This document shows, in pieces, positions 1-11,600 of a stretch of 64,000 bases of DNA. This stretch comes from Parapristionchus giblindavisi (lineage: Eukaryota; Nematoda; Chromadorea; Rhabditida; Diplogasteridae). Each line of letters begins with the position of its first letter. Within the stretch, counting starts at the first letter, position 1. Under the pieces are notes generated by a model, which was not told the origin of the DNA, ran no database searches, and saw only the letters and a list, made by a program, of their open reading frames with translations. The position numbers and the translations under genes are program-made. Location: positions 868,001-932,000 of the forward strand of contig CALSFV010000014.1 of the NCBI GenBank assembly GCA_943737045.1, written 5' to 3'.

Positions 1-69
1 AGGGTTGATTTCTTGATCATTTCAATCAATGCTATTTTTAATAATAAAGGTTTGATTATGCTGTAATTG

Positions 70-300
70 TAGGCGCCCTTCCGCTTCCGCTTCCGCCACC
101 ACCACCTCCACCATCAGTATCAGAAGATGCACGACCATATGTAGTCGATCCAGCCACATCCGCGTCCATCCTGACTCCACCCTCGCCGTCACCGGCAAGT
201 GTGCTCTCGGGCCGAAACTTGTGTTACTGCCCTCTTTGGCCTGCCACCAGACTTACTACCTCCGCTCTATGCGTCCATACTAACTGGTGCGTAACTTTTT
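70..300 (+). other. Proline-rich open stretch, possible exon remnant
   Basis: Reading from 73 gives a proline-rich open stretch (VGALPLPLPPPPPPPSVSED, then serine/proline-rich) that runs to a stop near 300. It lies just upstream of the glycogen synthase relict on the same strand. I do not recognise it; it could be a 5' exon of that relict or of an unrelated gene. Confidence 0.25.
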
Positions 301-609
301 AAAATCATTATTATACGTAATTTATTCATCATCTTCCATTTTTCATCTTCTTTCATCTTTAATTTCGTTAACGGTTGTTAACCACTTCAAAAATAGTTGG
401 AATTACTTTTGGAACCGCCATCCGTGAAATAGGTATCCATACAAAACACAGAAAGGACTACACGCTGCCCTTGTTAGTTATGCCTACATTATTTCTGTTG
501 AAAAGTCTTGAACAGACTACATACCAGTGAAAACACCCCTGTTTCTCACCACTACCCGGTTCGTATTCTCTCTCTCTTTATATTTTTGTAACGTTCGTAT
601 TATAGGCAG

Positions 610-2311
610 ATGCTGGTTTCGGCTCCTCGCTGCCACCTTCGGAGGAGTTGGAGGTGGAATCGGCGCCCATCGACGGCTACCCGAAGGTCGTGCTCTTCGA
701 CATTGGATCGGCCGCGTGGAAACTGGACCAGTGGAAGGTGAATTATTGATTGATTGGTTGATCTTTTGGTCTTTAGAACTCTTGATTCCTTAACTATACG
801 TTATCGATCTATTATATCTTGTCTGTGTCTGTCTGGGCATTTTGATCTACGATGTCTGGAATCGGTTGAGTCCTGTCACGGAAAGTTATTGACTGATTGA
901 TGAATCGAATCGCTTGCAGGCTGAACTATGGGAGGCGACGCACATTGGCATTCCGTGGCACGATCGCGAGAGCAACGACTGCCTCATCCTCGGCTTCATG
1001 GTGGCCATCTTCCTGCAGAAGGTACTGTAGTTTGATTTTATTTGTAATTTGTAGCTTGATCAATATCAACAATATCCATTTGCAGTTTGAGCAACGCGCC
1101 TCTGCTGATCGACCGGCGTTTGTCGTGGGACACGTAGGACACTTTGTTGTGGAAGAGTTGCAGGTATCGATTGATTATTATGTCTACCGTATCTTTGAAT
1201 TTATCGATTGATTGCTGCTGTTACCATTGAAGTGGAAGCTGGTGTATTAAGATTGTAATATTGATTTATCGATTGATTATATCTTCCGTATCTTTGAATT
1301 TATCGATTGATTTCTAATCTCCATTGAAGTAGAAGATGAAGTATTAAGATTGTAATATCGATTTGATAGATATATTTATCGATTGATCTCCAGGCAGATG
1401 TGGGCTTGATCATGCCCCGTTCTTGGAAGACGAACGTCTCGCTTGTCTTCACGACGCACGCGACGCTGCTCGGGCGCCATTTGTGTGCCACCCGCTCCGA
1501 TCTCTACAACCACATTGAGCATGTTGGTCTCTTTGATCTTTGAAATTTGGACTTTGTGCTATTTATCTCTGACCAGACATTGATCGTTGACCCTGTCTCA
1601 GTTTGACTGCGATCGTGAGGCGAACGAGAAGCAGATCTACCATCGGTACTGCTTGGAACACGCGGCCGCGAATATGCCCCACATCTTCACCACTGTCAGG
1701 TAAGTAGTATTGAGACAAAAGTACGTTACGAACTACCGAGCCTGACCGCATTTTAAGCCGAAAATTCACGAAAAATCGAAAAATGCAAATCGGTGTTAAA
1801 TTCCGTCAAATGCAGCAACGCAATACTTCTTAACTAATCCGTTTGACTATATTTGAACAAGTTAGAATCAAGCGAATATGTTTTTTAGTATTAAAAATAA
1901 ATGTATATTAATTAATTAATTAATAGTGACATCACGGGTCAGTCGATGCGAGCACCTGCTCAAGCGCAAGCCGGACATTCTCACGCCGAACGGTCTCCAC
2001 GTCGTCAAGATTGCCGCCCTTCACGAGTTCCAGAACATGAACGCGATCGCAAAGGAGAAGATTCACGATTTTATCACCGGACACTTTTACGGGTACGGTT
2101 CAAAATCAATCAATAATCAATACTTTTTACGGTAATACTTCTTACAGTAGTATCGGTAGTACAGTAGTACTCCAAATTGAGTCGATCCTTTACAAGAATG
2201 TTAATTTACAGTCACATGGACTTTGATTTGGACAAGACCATCTACATGTTCACTGCGGGTCGCTACGACTTCTTCGACGAATCGCTGGCTAAACTAAACT
2301 ACAAACTACAG
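610..2311 (+). pseudogene. Degraded glycogen synthase (GT3 family), partial
   Basis: Seven exon-like blocks (610-737, 920-1021, 1086-1163, 1394-1521, 1602-1699, 1927-2092, 2212-2311) translate in order to the middle of eukaryotic glycogen synthase, the enzyme that elongates cytosolic glycogen from UDP-glucose. Recognisable stretches are [72 protein letters not shown] and [16 protein letters not shown]. Damage is visible: the conserved HFHEW active-site segment reads GHVGHFVVEELQ, exon 1927 needs a frameshift between DITG and CEHLL, and about eight residues are missing after AGRYDF. Exons for the N-terminus and for everything after NYKLQ are absent. I therefore call it a pseudogene or relict duplicate. 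The family assignment is strong from sequence; non-functionality is inferred from the frameshift and lost motif. Confidence 0.85.
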
Positions 2312-2444
2312 GTGGATAGGGTGAACTTGCTATACTTTCCTATCTCTCGGAGACTGCTGCAGAGGAAAGGCCTTTCGCAATCAGTCCGATGTGAAATGGG
2401 AGATTGGCTTATGAACATACTTCGAATAGCTAGGTTATCGGTTT

Positions 2445-2632
2445 TCAAAATCCGGTCAGGTTTTTCGATTTTTGGCAAATTTGGCTCAAAATCCGGTCAG
2501 GTTTTTCGAATTTTGTGAAATTTTGGCTCAAAATCCGGTCAGGTTTTTCGAATTTTGTGAAATTTTGGCTCAAAATCCGGTCAGGTTTATCGATTTTTGT
2601 AAAATTTTGGCTCAAAATCCGGTCAGGCTTGG
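2445..2632. repeat. 42-bp tandem repeat, about 4.5 copies
   Basis: Units of about 42 bp beginning tcaaaatccggtcaggtttt and ending gtgaaattttggc follow each other with few changes. The array sits in what would be an intron or 3' flank of the glycogen synthase relict. Open frames across it are repeat artefacts. Confidence 0.85.
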
Positions 2633-2744
2633 TGCTTTGTAACATACTTTTCGACCTATGCTTATGAAGCCGTATATAGTGGGTCGATCCTCACATTGTG
2701 AGGATATGAAAATGATGTACAATTATTTATTAAATATTTCTAGG

Positions 2745-3672
2745 AAGATTTGGCGGCTGATGTGTGCTCTCGTGTGACATTCGCCATCTTCACCGTGACG
2801 TCATCATCACTCACATCGCAGATCCAACGACCCGATGACGACAAGATGCACAGTGATTTGATTACCCAGCGTGAGCCACGCTACAGGTATTCGGAAGTCA
2901 TACATTTTCATTCCTTATAATGTGAGGATCGACTACAGTATGATGAATCATATAAAGATGATTGATCAATGAGCCTTATATCCTCACATCACATTAGGAC
3001 AAGAACAGAAAGTATCAGAGGGAACAGGAAGAGGATGAGAGCGAGGAGGTACGGTAGATGTATTGGGAGGGGATGGTGAGGGTACGGTAGGTTGGTATTA
3101 TTACAGTAGGTTGTGTGATGGGTGTGTGTAGATGCATTAAACATTGTCCATCTTTACTGTGAGAGTAGTGCGCAATTTGCTTTCAATGCTGATAATCAAA
3201 TTATTGCTTGAAATTCTTTTGTGTTTATCGAACTACTGACCCGGATATGTTACTATTGTAGGTGTACGATATCGATTGTAATATTGATTTATTACAGGAA
3301 AGCATGAACAGACTGTTGGGCTTGGACCTGGCTGACGGTCGAGTCATTGTCATCGACCGCTGGCGAACACTCGGAGTTTGAGGAGGTATGCTCTTTTATA
3401 TTACGGTAATTTTGAGCAATAACTTTTACGGTGGTTCGATCATTTGAGTTTAGCATCGGCATGCGGTGTAAGAAATTAAATAATAATAAATTAAATAAAT
3501 AAATTAAGTAATGTGATGATGACTATACCGAAAATATATGTCACAGGTGTTGAGCAAGAAGCAGAAGCGTTTGCGTGCCGAGGAAGAGAAGGCGAGGCGT
3601 AAGAGCTGAAGGCGCGGCGGGAGAAGGAACGAACGGAACGGATCATTCAGAAGACGCAGGCCAAGATGCAGG
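2745..3672 (+). pseudogene. Fragments of a charged coiled-coil protein, frameshifted
   Basis: Four exon-like blocks follow the glycogen synthase relict on the same strand: about 2745-2886 (EDLAADVCSRVTFAIFTVTS, then LTSQIQRPDDDKMHS), 2999-3047 (DKNRKYQREQEEDESEE), 3299-3386 (GEHSEFEE at the end) and 3547-3670 (VLSKKQKRLRAEEEKARR, then ELKARREKERTERIIQKTQ). The last block changes frame after the RR of KARR, and block 3299 reads sensibly only in two frames. The E/K/R-rich FEEVLSKKQKR text resembles RNA-binding or GYF-domain adaptor proteins, but I cannot assign it. Likely a second relict. Confidence 0.45.
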
Positions 3673-3716
3673 TATTCTTTTTTCAACGGTATTTTAAATA
3701 TATTGTTTTTAAAAGT

Positions 3717-3850
3717 GGGCATACGGTAGTCGATTGAGTGGGCATACGGTAGTTGATTGAGTGGGCATACGGTAGTCGATTGAGTGGGAATAGGATAGTT
3801 GATTGAGTGGGAATAGGATAGTTGATTGTGTGGGAATACGATAGTCGAAT
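3717..3850. repeat. 24-bp tandem repeat
   Basis: About five to six copies of a 24-bp unit, gattgagtgggcatacggta plus four bases, with drift towards tgggaataggatag in the later copies. It follows the second relict directly. Confidence 0.8.
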
Positions 3851-3859
3851 GAGTTGAGA

Positions 3860-5390
3860 TTAGGGTACACTGCTTACAATTAGTCTATTTGCATTCGAAT
3901 CATAGGTTCACGCTGATAAACGATTTTTTACTCACAGCCTTGCCCTCCCCCCACCGTGGCGTATAATCGTAAAAAAATCGAAAAAAATGAAGATATTAAT
4001 TTTCTGCGTAAAACAAGGCGAAAATCAGCATATTTCCTGCGCTCTTCCGATTTTAATTTATTGTCATCGTTTTACAGGATGAACACGGGCCGCAACGAGG
4101 GCGCCATGTGTATTAACTCATCTATCAGTTATCGATTGATTATTTCACACGCGAGGATGACGTCACGCTTCATAGGCTGCGACCGGACGCCCATTTTCAC
4201 ATTCGTCAATCGATCATTAATTGTGTATTGATCCACCGCCCACCGTAATCTCACTCACTCCTTGTTATTCATTTGTTCGTTCACCCAATTATTGCTTACT
4301 ACATTGCATTTTTCTCTCTCTAATCTATTATATTTTGTACTTGTAGTGCTTGTCATTGTATCATTTTCATAGTTTTTGGTTCGATTTATTACTTTGTTCA
4401 TACAGTAATTTAAAGGAATGTTTTGTGTTGGCATGTAATATCTATAAAACCCGAAAATACACAAAGAATAACGTAGAATCATCAACAAAAAGGTCTCGGT
4501 AACGGTAATTTACAATTAGTCACAATCATCTGACCCGTCGCAATAAATTTGACCCAATGAACTGGGTTACTGTAGGTTACGGTAGGTGGATTACGGTAGA
4601 TTATGATGGCTTAAATAATGAGTTAACTTGATAGTTGTTAGAACCGGCGGAGCTCCGCCCACCACCTGTTAGTTTAGTCGCACACCAAACCCGTCTGGTG
4701 TTTGCCGAACTCATTATTACTAGTATATAATCCCCTTTGCCCTGGGAGGGTAAGAGAACTTGCGACGAAAGTTGCGAGGAAAGTTCGCATCTTTCTGCGG
4801 AACTCTCGCTGGAAAGTTGCGAACTTTCTTCTGAACTTTGGTGTCCAAAGTGACAGATTGGACGGACCCCAGAAAACAGAAAAAACAGAAAAATCAGAAA
4901 CAGAAATTTCTAGCCCTGTTCGTGACATAATGACATTATATACTAGGGAAATTCATTTTAATAATCATAGAAATTATTGTAATTGGATTATACCAATTTG
5001 AATAGTATTGTTGTGGAATAAAATAATTATGAATCATAATTTTCAATTTTCAAAATTCTGTTGATTGAGTTGATGACTGTTTTATCACTGTTCGAATACA
5101 AATAATGTGTTTAAATCGTTAATTATCCTTTTAAACAAAGTAAAGTATTTTTTTCAAATATGTTTTGACTCATTGTTTTGAACGAATGTCATTTCGTTTG
5201 TTTTGATTGTATCGGCTCTTCCAATAAAGAATCAGAACCGGGTCGATGTGAGCTACAACTTTGCCGTTTACTGCTAAGCTCTCAGATGAGAGGGGAGTTA
5301 GATATGTCTTCAAGCGTGCCTCAATGGGGGCGCCTCAATATGAGGCGGTTGGAGTGAAGAGAGACCAGTGATAAAGGAAGGGAGAGGCGA
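3860..5390. other. Gene-free AT-rich stretch
   Basis: No exon with convincing splice borders or family similarity is seen. Short degenerate acggtag-type repeats near 4570-4600 and an internal inverted repeat around 4760-4850 (gcgacgaaagttgcgagg, gcgaactttc) are the only structure noticed. Confidence 0.5.
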
Positions 5391-5396
5391 GAAAGA

Positions 5397-5432
5397 GTGC
5401 GTAGTCCCCGCAAAGGTGCGGGGACTACGCAC
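5397..5432. repeat. Perfect 16-bp hairpin
   Basis: Arms gtgcgtagtccccgca and tgcggggactacgcac pair perfectly around a 4-nt loop (aagg). It lies in a GA-rich non-coding stretch; no T-run follows directly, so a terminator role is not supported. Confidence 0.85.
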
Positions 5433-5568
5433 CCTCTGGCAATCTCTCTTCTCTAGTGCGGGAAATACGAGAGAGGGGCAAGAGATGGGAAGAGGGCGCG
5501 GTAAATTCGACTACGCCTACGCAACGGCAACCCTACAACCCGTTATTCAAGGCACACGAAGTCCTGCG

Positions 5569-5613
5569 GGTGATCACTGCTAAGCCAGTGATAATTGGCT
5601 AGCAGTGATCACC
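5569..5613. repeat. Imperfect hairpin, 19-bp arms
   Basis: Arms ggtgatcactgctaagcca and tggctagcagtgatcacc pair with one bulged base around gtgataat. With the hairpin at 5397 it may mark the core of one degraded foldback element. Confidence 0.75.
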
Positions 5614-6207
5614 CTCAGAACTTAGGGGTGGGGGCGTGGAAAAATATTATTTCTCGTATTCATGCGACCATACTTTTCATTGACATAAAACACCCCCAAA
5701 TCAATCGATTCTCTCCAAGAATACATGATAAATATTACAGAGTAATGGATTTAATGATCCATCGAAAGTGAACGCCTGCGTTGAAACATGTCTGAATGTA
5801 ACGAGGGTCGTTCATGCTCAAACAATCACAACCATCGTCATAGACGTCATCGAAACGTTGTATCAGTAAGTTCTTATGCAATATTCAAAGTTTAGTGATT
5901 TCGATGATAGAAATTTATTCAACACGCACATAAAGAAATCTGCTTGGTGCACAGCTTAGCTCAACACTCTGGCAAGACTAGCTCGCTGAGAAAGCTGGGA
6001 ATTAATTAAAACATCCACCCGCGTTTAGTTTAGTCCTTCGAATCCGCAAAATCGATTGTCCCAGTTACCAGACCATTCCAATTTCCCAAATCTCTTCAAA
6101 GACTCCCCCCCCCTCAATCTGGCTTCTGGAGTAGTGTCGGCAAAACCTCCTTCGGAAAAGTGTGCCGAATGCCCTATGAGTAAGCATGGCGTGAACTGGA
6201 TACATAC

Positions 6208-6387
6208 ACTCGCAGAAAAAACCCTAGCTCATGTAACCCTGTGCACCAAACACTAAACGGTTAGGGTTTGAAACACTTACGATTAAGAGTTTTAAAGCAC
6301 TACTCTGAAAACCCAAGTGCTGCAAACCCTAACCGTGTAGTGTTTGGTACACAGGGGTACATGAGCTAGGGTTTACTTCTGTGAGCG
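6208..6387. mobile_element. Palindromic MITE, about 180 bp
   Basis: The two halves are inverted copies: ctagctcatgtaaccctgtg pairs with cacaggggtacatgagctag, and the ends read actcgcagaaa and its complement ttctgtgagcg. No coding capacity. The CACTC(A/G)CAGAA-like ends resemble those of the element at 7679. Confidence 0.75.
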
Positions 6388-6469
6388 TTGAATAGCAAAA
6401 CTTTTTGATTTTTTCTCGAATGAAAAAAAACGGTCACGAATAATACAAGAAACTGTGGGACATGGCTAT

Positions 6470-6832
6470 GGCTCGTTAAAAAATAGTGGAAAACCGAAAT
6501 TGGCGACTTTCCACCCGTTAAAAAAAGTTCCCGGAAAGTCGAAAATGGTAACACGAAATTTGAATTCGCGCGCGCGCAAAGAGGTGCGGGAATTCAATTC
6601 CCGACTTTCCGACAGCGAATTTTCGCGGATTGCATTTCTTATCGAGCAGGAAGTTGAATTTCCATTTTAACTGCTAAAAATCGATGACGGAAAGTCAGAA
6701 TTTGAGTCAGAATCGACACCTCTTTGCGCGCGCGCGAATTCAAATTTCGAGTTTCCATTTTCGACTTTCCGGGTACTTTTTTAACGGGTGGAAAGTCGCC
6801 GCTTTCGGTTTTCCAGTGTCTTTTAACGAGCC
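6470..6832. mobile_element. Foldback MITE with (CG)n in each arm, copy 1
   Basis: Inverted repeat of about 360 bp bounded by ggctcgttaaa and ttttaacgagcc. Each arm holds a GCGCGCGC tract next to aaagaggtg / cacctcttt. A second copy lies at 10787-11147. Short open frames within it are artefacts. TIR-only non-autonomous DNA element by structure. Confidence 0.85.
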
Positions 6833-6971
6833 ATTACTCCAAACTCTCTCAAAAAGACACATTAGATAGTATCCACTCTCTCTCTCTCGAGATAGCAACA
6901 GGGACTGGAGTAAGCTAACTAACAATAAGTTATCTCACAAATGAGAGAACGTTTCTCTAATTGTTGCATCT

Positions 6972-7252
6972 AACAAGGGAAACACCAGTTGCGACGGAAA
7001 CGATTCTGAAAGGGACCCATATGGGTAGTTACGGTTGAGGGGGGGGGCGACAAATCTTTTTTTTCAAAAGCTGCACCGCGGACCTACTAATCGATAATTT
7101 CGATTAGCGATTGTCTACTACCATTCGGAAATCCCTGCCAGGTAGGTCCGCGGTACAGCTTTTGAAAACAGTTTTAGCGGTCCCCCCTCAACCCTAACTG
7201 CTCATATGGGTCCCATTAGAATCGTTTCCGTCGCAACTGGTGCTTCCCTTGT
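6972..7252. mobile_element. Foldback MITE, about 280 bp
   Basis: Ends acaagggaaacacc and ggtgcttcccttgt are inverted, continuing into gcgacggaaacgatt / aatcgtttccgtcgc and cccatatggg on both sides. The centre contains a second inverted pair (gctgcaccgcggacctac / gtaggtccgcggtacagc). Confidence 0.8.
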
Positions 7253-7678
7253 AAGGTAACCTTCAGCACAAATATGAGAGCATTTGCCGTCAGCTCAGAA
7301 AGGTTTAGAAACTACATTATATATTGGTAAAATAGGATTCTGGATAAAAAAATAGGGGGGGGGGAAGCTATCTCCTCTCATTACGTCCAGTCCACATCCC
7401 TCTAGAGGATGATGGCCTAAAGAGTGCGCATGGAAAGCGGGTATCAGAGAGGTAGAGAGCGAGGGGTGAGAGGGTGAGTGACTGCTCTCGTTTTTTCTCC
7501 CAGTGGGGCCCCAGCACATTTTCAAGTGGGGAGTGGGCTAGGAAACTAGTGGGAGATTTGCTAGTGCCCCACTAGGAAGTCTTCTGGTCACTAGTCACTA
7601 ATCACTAGTCACTAGGAAAAAATGATCCTAGGAATCTAGTGGGGGGGGGGGGGGGCGTGGCCTTGCTCTGTGATGCTG

Positions 7679-7893
7679 CACTCAGAAAAATGAAGTGTTA
7701 ATATGAACACCCATAGGTGTTCCGGGTGTAACTGTAATCCCCAATGTGTTCTAATTAACACCTTTTGGGGGTATAAATTGGGAAAAGGTGTAAATTGGAG
7801 CACATGGGGGTGTTCAATAGAACAATCTGATGCGTTCAATAGAACACATCAAAAGGTTGTATAGGTTTTTTACACCTTTTTTTTCTGAATGTG
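7679..7893. mobile_element. Small TIR element with CACTCAGAAAAA ends
   Basis: Begins cactcagaaaaa and ends tttttctgaatgtg; the inner part is rich in gtgttaat, gaacacc and ggtgt repeats that are partly palindromic. A poly-G run (7641-7656) lies immediately upstream. Target duplication not resolved. Confidence 0.55.
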
Positions 7894-8694
7894 TTTAGTA
7901 AACCGTAACTAAAACCTTATGAAGTTCTATCTGTAGCTCAGTGGAGCTCTATGGAGCTCATTCGTGCTATCCGAACTCTAACCTTCACCTTCTCTCTTTT
8001 CCAACTCAATCATGAGAGATCGATGATGCAATAGACGATTACTATCTCCGTGCTCCCTTTTTTTTTGTTGCCTTTTTCGTTCATCTCTCCCTCTCCTTCT
8101 CTCTCCCTCTCCCTCTCCCTCTACCTCTCCGTCTACCTCTAACTCGCTCTCAAGTTCCATTTCACTCCACTCTTGAGCAGAAATAATAGCGGGAAGCAAA
8201 GGTAAAATTCTTGTGATTAATGATTTCTATTGTAAATTTGATGGAACTTGCAATTTGACTAAAAATGTACAAGATCACTCACTCTTCTCTACACGATTTC
8301 ATGATACAAATACAATCAGTATTGATGTATTGCTAAATAGAGCCAGAATTATCACTGAACTAGCAGTAATTTCCCGCAGGACTTGGTGTGACTTGAATAA
8401 CGGGATAACCTTTACATGTGCCTTCACCCCGATCATTCGCCTGTGCTATCCCTACTCGGACAATTTCGATCTCTTTGTGTAGTAAACGGACCATTACCAC
8501 AACTCCCATCACTGATCACAATGTTCTATAGGCTGTGAAAGCAAAAACGACCGCTCAACATAGAAACTCTCTCAAATGCAATCGTCTTTCGCTTGTCTCG
8601 CTATGGAAACAAAATGGCTTGAACCAGAATACTATGTTACGCGAGAATTATCTTGAAATGAAATTAACGCTTTAATGAACTTCTATGGTCGCAG

Positions 8695-11600
8695 GAACAA
8701 ACAGCTCAGCCCTCTGGAGACTATCAAACTGTTCAACATATGCTTTGAGCGCTGCCTGAACATCGTTGAAGCCCATGGAGAAATGCTTCAATATATGCTT
8801 CATAGTGTAATTGATTTTATTAATTCAATCAATGATTATTTACCCATGGCTTTTCATCAACATGGTTTAGCTTCAAACTTCAGAGTTGCCAACTGCTCAA
8901 AACCAATCTTCTTGAACACTGCTCATTTGACATCGATCGATTATTTTCCGTTCTCTTAAATCATACACTAGAGCATAAAGATTTCGACAAGTAAGTAACT
9001 TTTTTTTCAAAATCACAATCCCGCAGAGTTTTCCTTTGTGTGCGCAATTCCCCGAATGTGTTTCCCAATGCAAAAGGAAGGTATTGTGAGACAAAAGGAA
9101 GACTTTTCGGGGCAGTAGCAAAACAAACTTTCTCTTCATTTTAAAGTCTATAATCATCATTTTGTTCAGCTTGCATCGCACCCTGCATAATGTTGGACAC
9201 ATCGTCAGAAGCGAACCCAAAGCCTTATCATACCTCACTGATGAAAGACTTATGACCGCGATACTCAATCAAGCACGTGAGGACTACGAGGAATGTAAAT
9301 CTTGTGATTTGCTCTCTACGATCTGCCGTCTGCTGAGTAATTTTCCGTTTATACTTATTTATTTGTTTATTTATCTGTTTATGCATCTACTAAAACATAA
9401 TTAATGATGAAAAAAACAATATGGGATTGTTGGAGTTCCGTTGTGTTATCCATCGAGCATAATACCTCATATAAATTGTTACATTAAACATTTTTTGTGC
9501 CCAAAACGTGTTAGATATAGCACATCACAGGGTCTTATACACTGAGAATGAACTTACTTACTATTAAGTCACTCACTCACTAACTTAGGGGTACCATGTG
9601 AGTAGACGCTGTATAGTAAGTCATTTGGATTCGCTAGCATGATAAGTCAATCCAATTGACTTACTCTACTCCAATCTCCCACGTGAACTAATCGTTTAGT
9701 CATTTGAATTGACTTACATATAAGTGAATTGCATTCACTAGGGGGCAATAAGTGAATAGACGCATAGTCACTTGAGCTAGTGAATGAGTTACTAGTAAAT
9801 TAATATTATTAATAGATGTACAAGAATAAGTATGCATGCACTTTAAATATAAATTATTTGATTAAATAAGTTAACTAGCAATGTGCCTTATGGTGTTTCG
9901 GCCGCTACGTCTAGACACCATAAAGCGTTGCCTGGTGTCGCGGCCATCTTCAGTAGACAGCACCAGGTCTTTCTAGAACCTTTATAAAACTAGATTTTAA
10001 TATGAAAGTGTAAAATTGTTTTAATTCTACAACTAAACTATTAAATCAAGGAAAACTACTTAATTAGTTAGGCTAAAGTACTATTAAACAACATGTAAAG
10101 CGAACTAAGTATGAATTACTAAAAATTGACAAAGGATGAATACAATATAATCAACGGAATTGGTATTAAAATGAACCCTTTCTTTGAACAGATGTTGTCT
10201 TGTTGATGAGTAAAGATGAGTAGATGAGTGAAGAGTCCCATCATTCGTCCCGTCTGACCTCTTTTCCTTTGGCGAACTAGCAGAGTGACGATTAATAACT
10301 AGCAGAGTGACGATTGATTAGCGTGGGGTCGGTGTATTTATACGCAATTGTTGGACCTATACAAACTACAAATCTCTGTCTAATAGGTCAAGAGAAGAGA
10401 AGAGGTCATTGACTATGGGTAGATGGATGGTATATCAGGTCAAATCATTCTCAGTGTACTCGTGGGTAACACTTTTTTTCTCTGTGTGTGCGAGCATTAA
10501 TTGAAAATCGATATAAAGACGAATACGAGATTGAGTTGTTCGAGGGGCAAATTTGGTATTAATTTAGCATGTTTGTATCTCTCCTTATTTATTCATATTT
10601 TTTTATTCCTGCTACGTTCTTTATGATAATAGCGCAAATATTTTTGCACCCTCGAACATTTTAGCGAAGAAACTATGAAAACGGGAAAAAAGCAAAAGTT
10701 ATTCTACATCGTATACAATTTATTTGCTGATTCTTCTTATCGCTAGAAACATCATCTATGACTTTTTGAAATTGAAAAAAAAAATCGAATAGAAAAGGAA
10801 TAGAAAACAGAAATCGGCGACTTTCCTGTTAAAAAAGGTCCGGGAAAGTCGAAAATGGATACACGAAATTTGAATTCGCGCGCGCGCAAAGAGGTGCGGG
10901 AATTCAAATGACGACTTCAAATTCCCGTAATCGATTTTTTTTAGCAGGTAAAATGGAAATTCAAATTCCTTCTCGCTAAAAAATGCAATCCGCGGAAATC
11001 CGTTGTCGGAAAGTCGGAATTTGAATTCCCGCACCTCTTTGCACGCGCGAATTCAAATTTTGTGTTTCCATTTTTGACTTTCCGGGTACTTTTTTTAACA
11101 GGTGGAAAGTCGCCTATTTCGGTTTTCTCCTATTTTTTAACGAGCCATAATAGGTTTCGAACTTGCAACAAAGGACTTAATTACCAAGAGAGATGTGATA
11201 GATTTACATGCAGGTCTCCATGCAGGACCTTTAAAGGCACACCCCAAGCTAATTTCACTCTCCGCATTGGCAATACTCTCTCGCAGACAAAGAAAGCGAG
11301 AGAGTATGGCCAGAGCGGAGAGTTTCAAATTAGCTTGGGGTGTGGCTTTAAATCAAATTTCAATATTTCGAAAAAGAAACTTGCTATATTTACATTCCTG
11401 TATATCTATTGTAGATTTATCGGCTGGATTGTCTTTTCAATTTATTCGGAACGGGGGCCTTGAACTTCTGTTCAGAATGGTACGTGATGGGCAGATGGAC
11501 CACCTAGAGGATGAACTCGTGAGTTATCTATTATTATGGTTACGAACGCATTAAGAGTCCGGATCTGTAAAACTCGACCATTTCGGCCAGATTTCGGGCA

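Noticed and set aside
8213..8482. 89-codon open frame upstream of the ZYG-11-like exons
   Set aside because: No family resemblance and no convincing splice link in phase; left out as unsupported.
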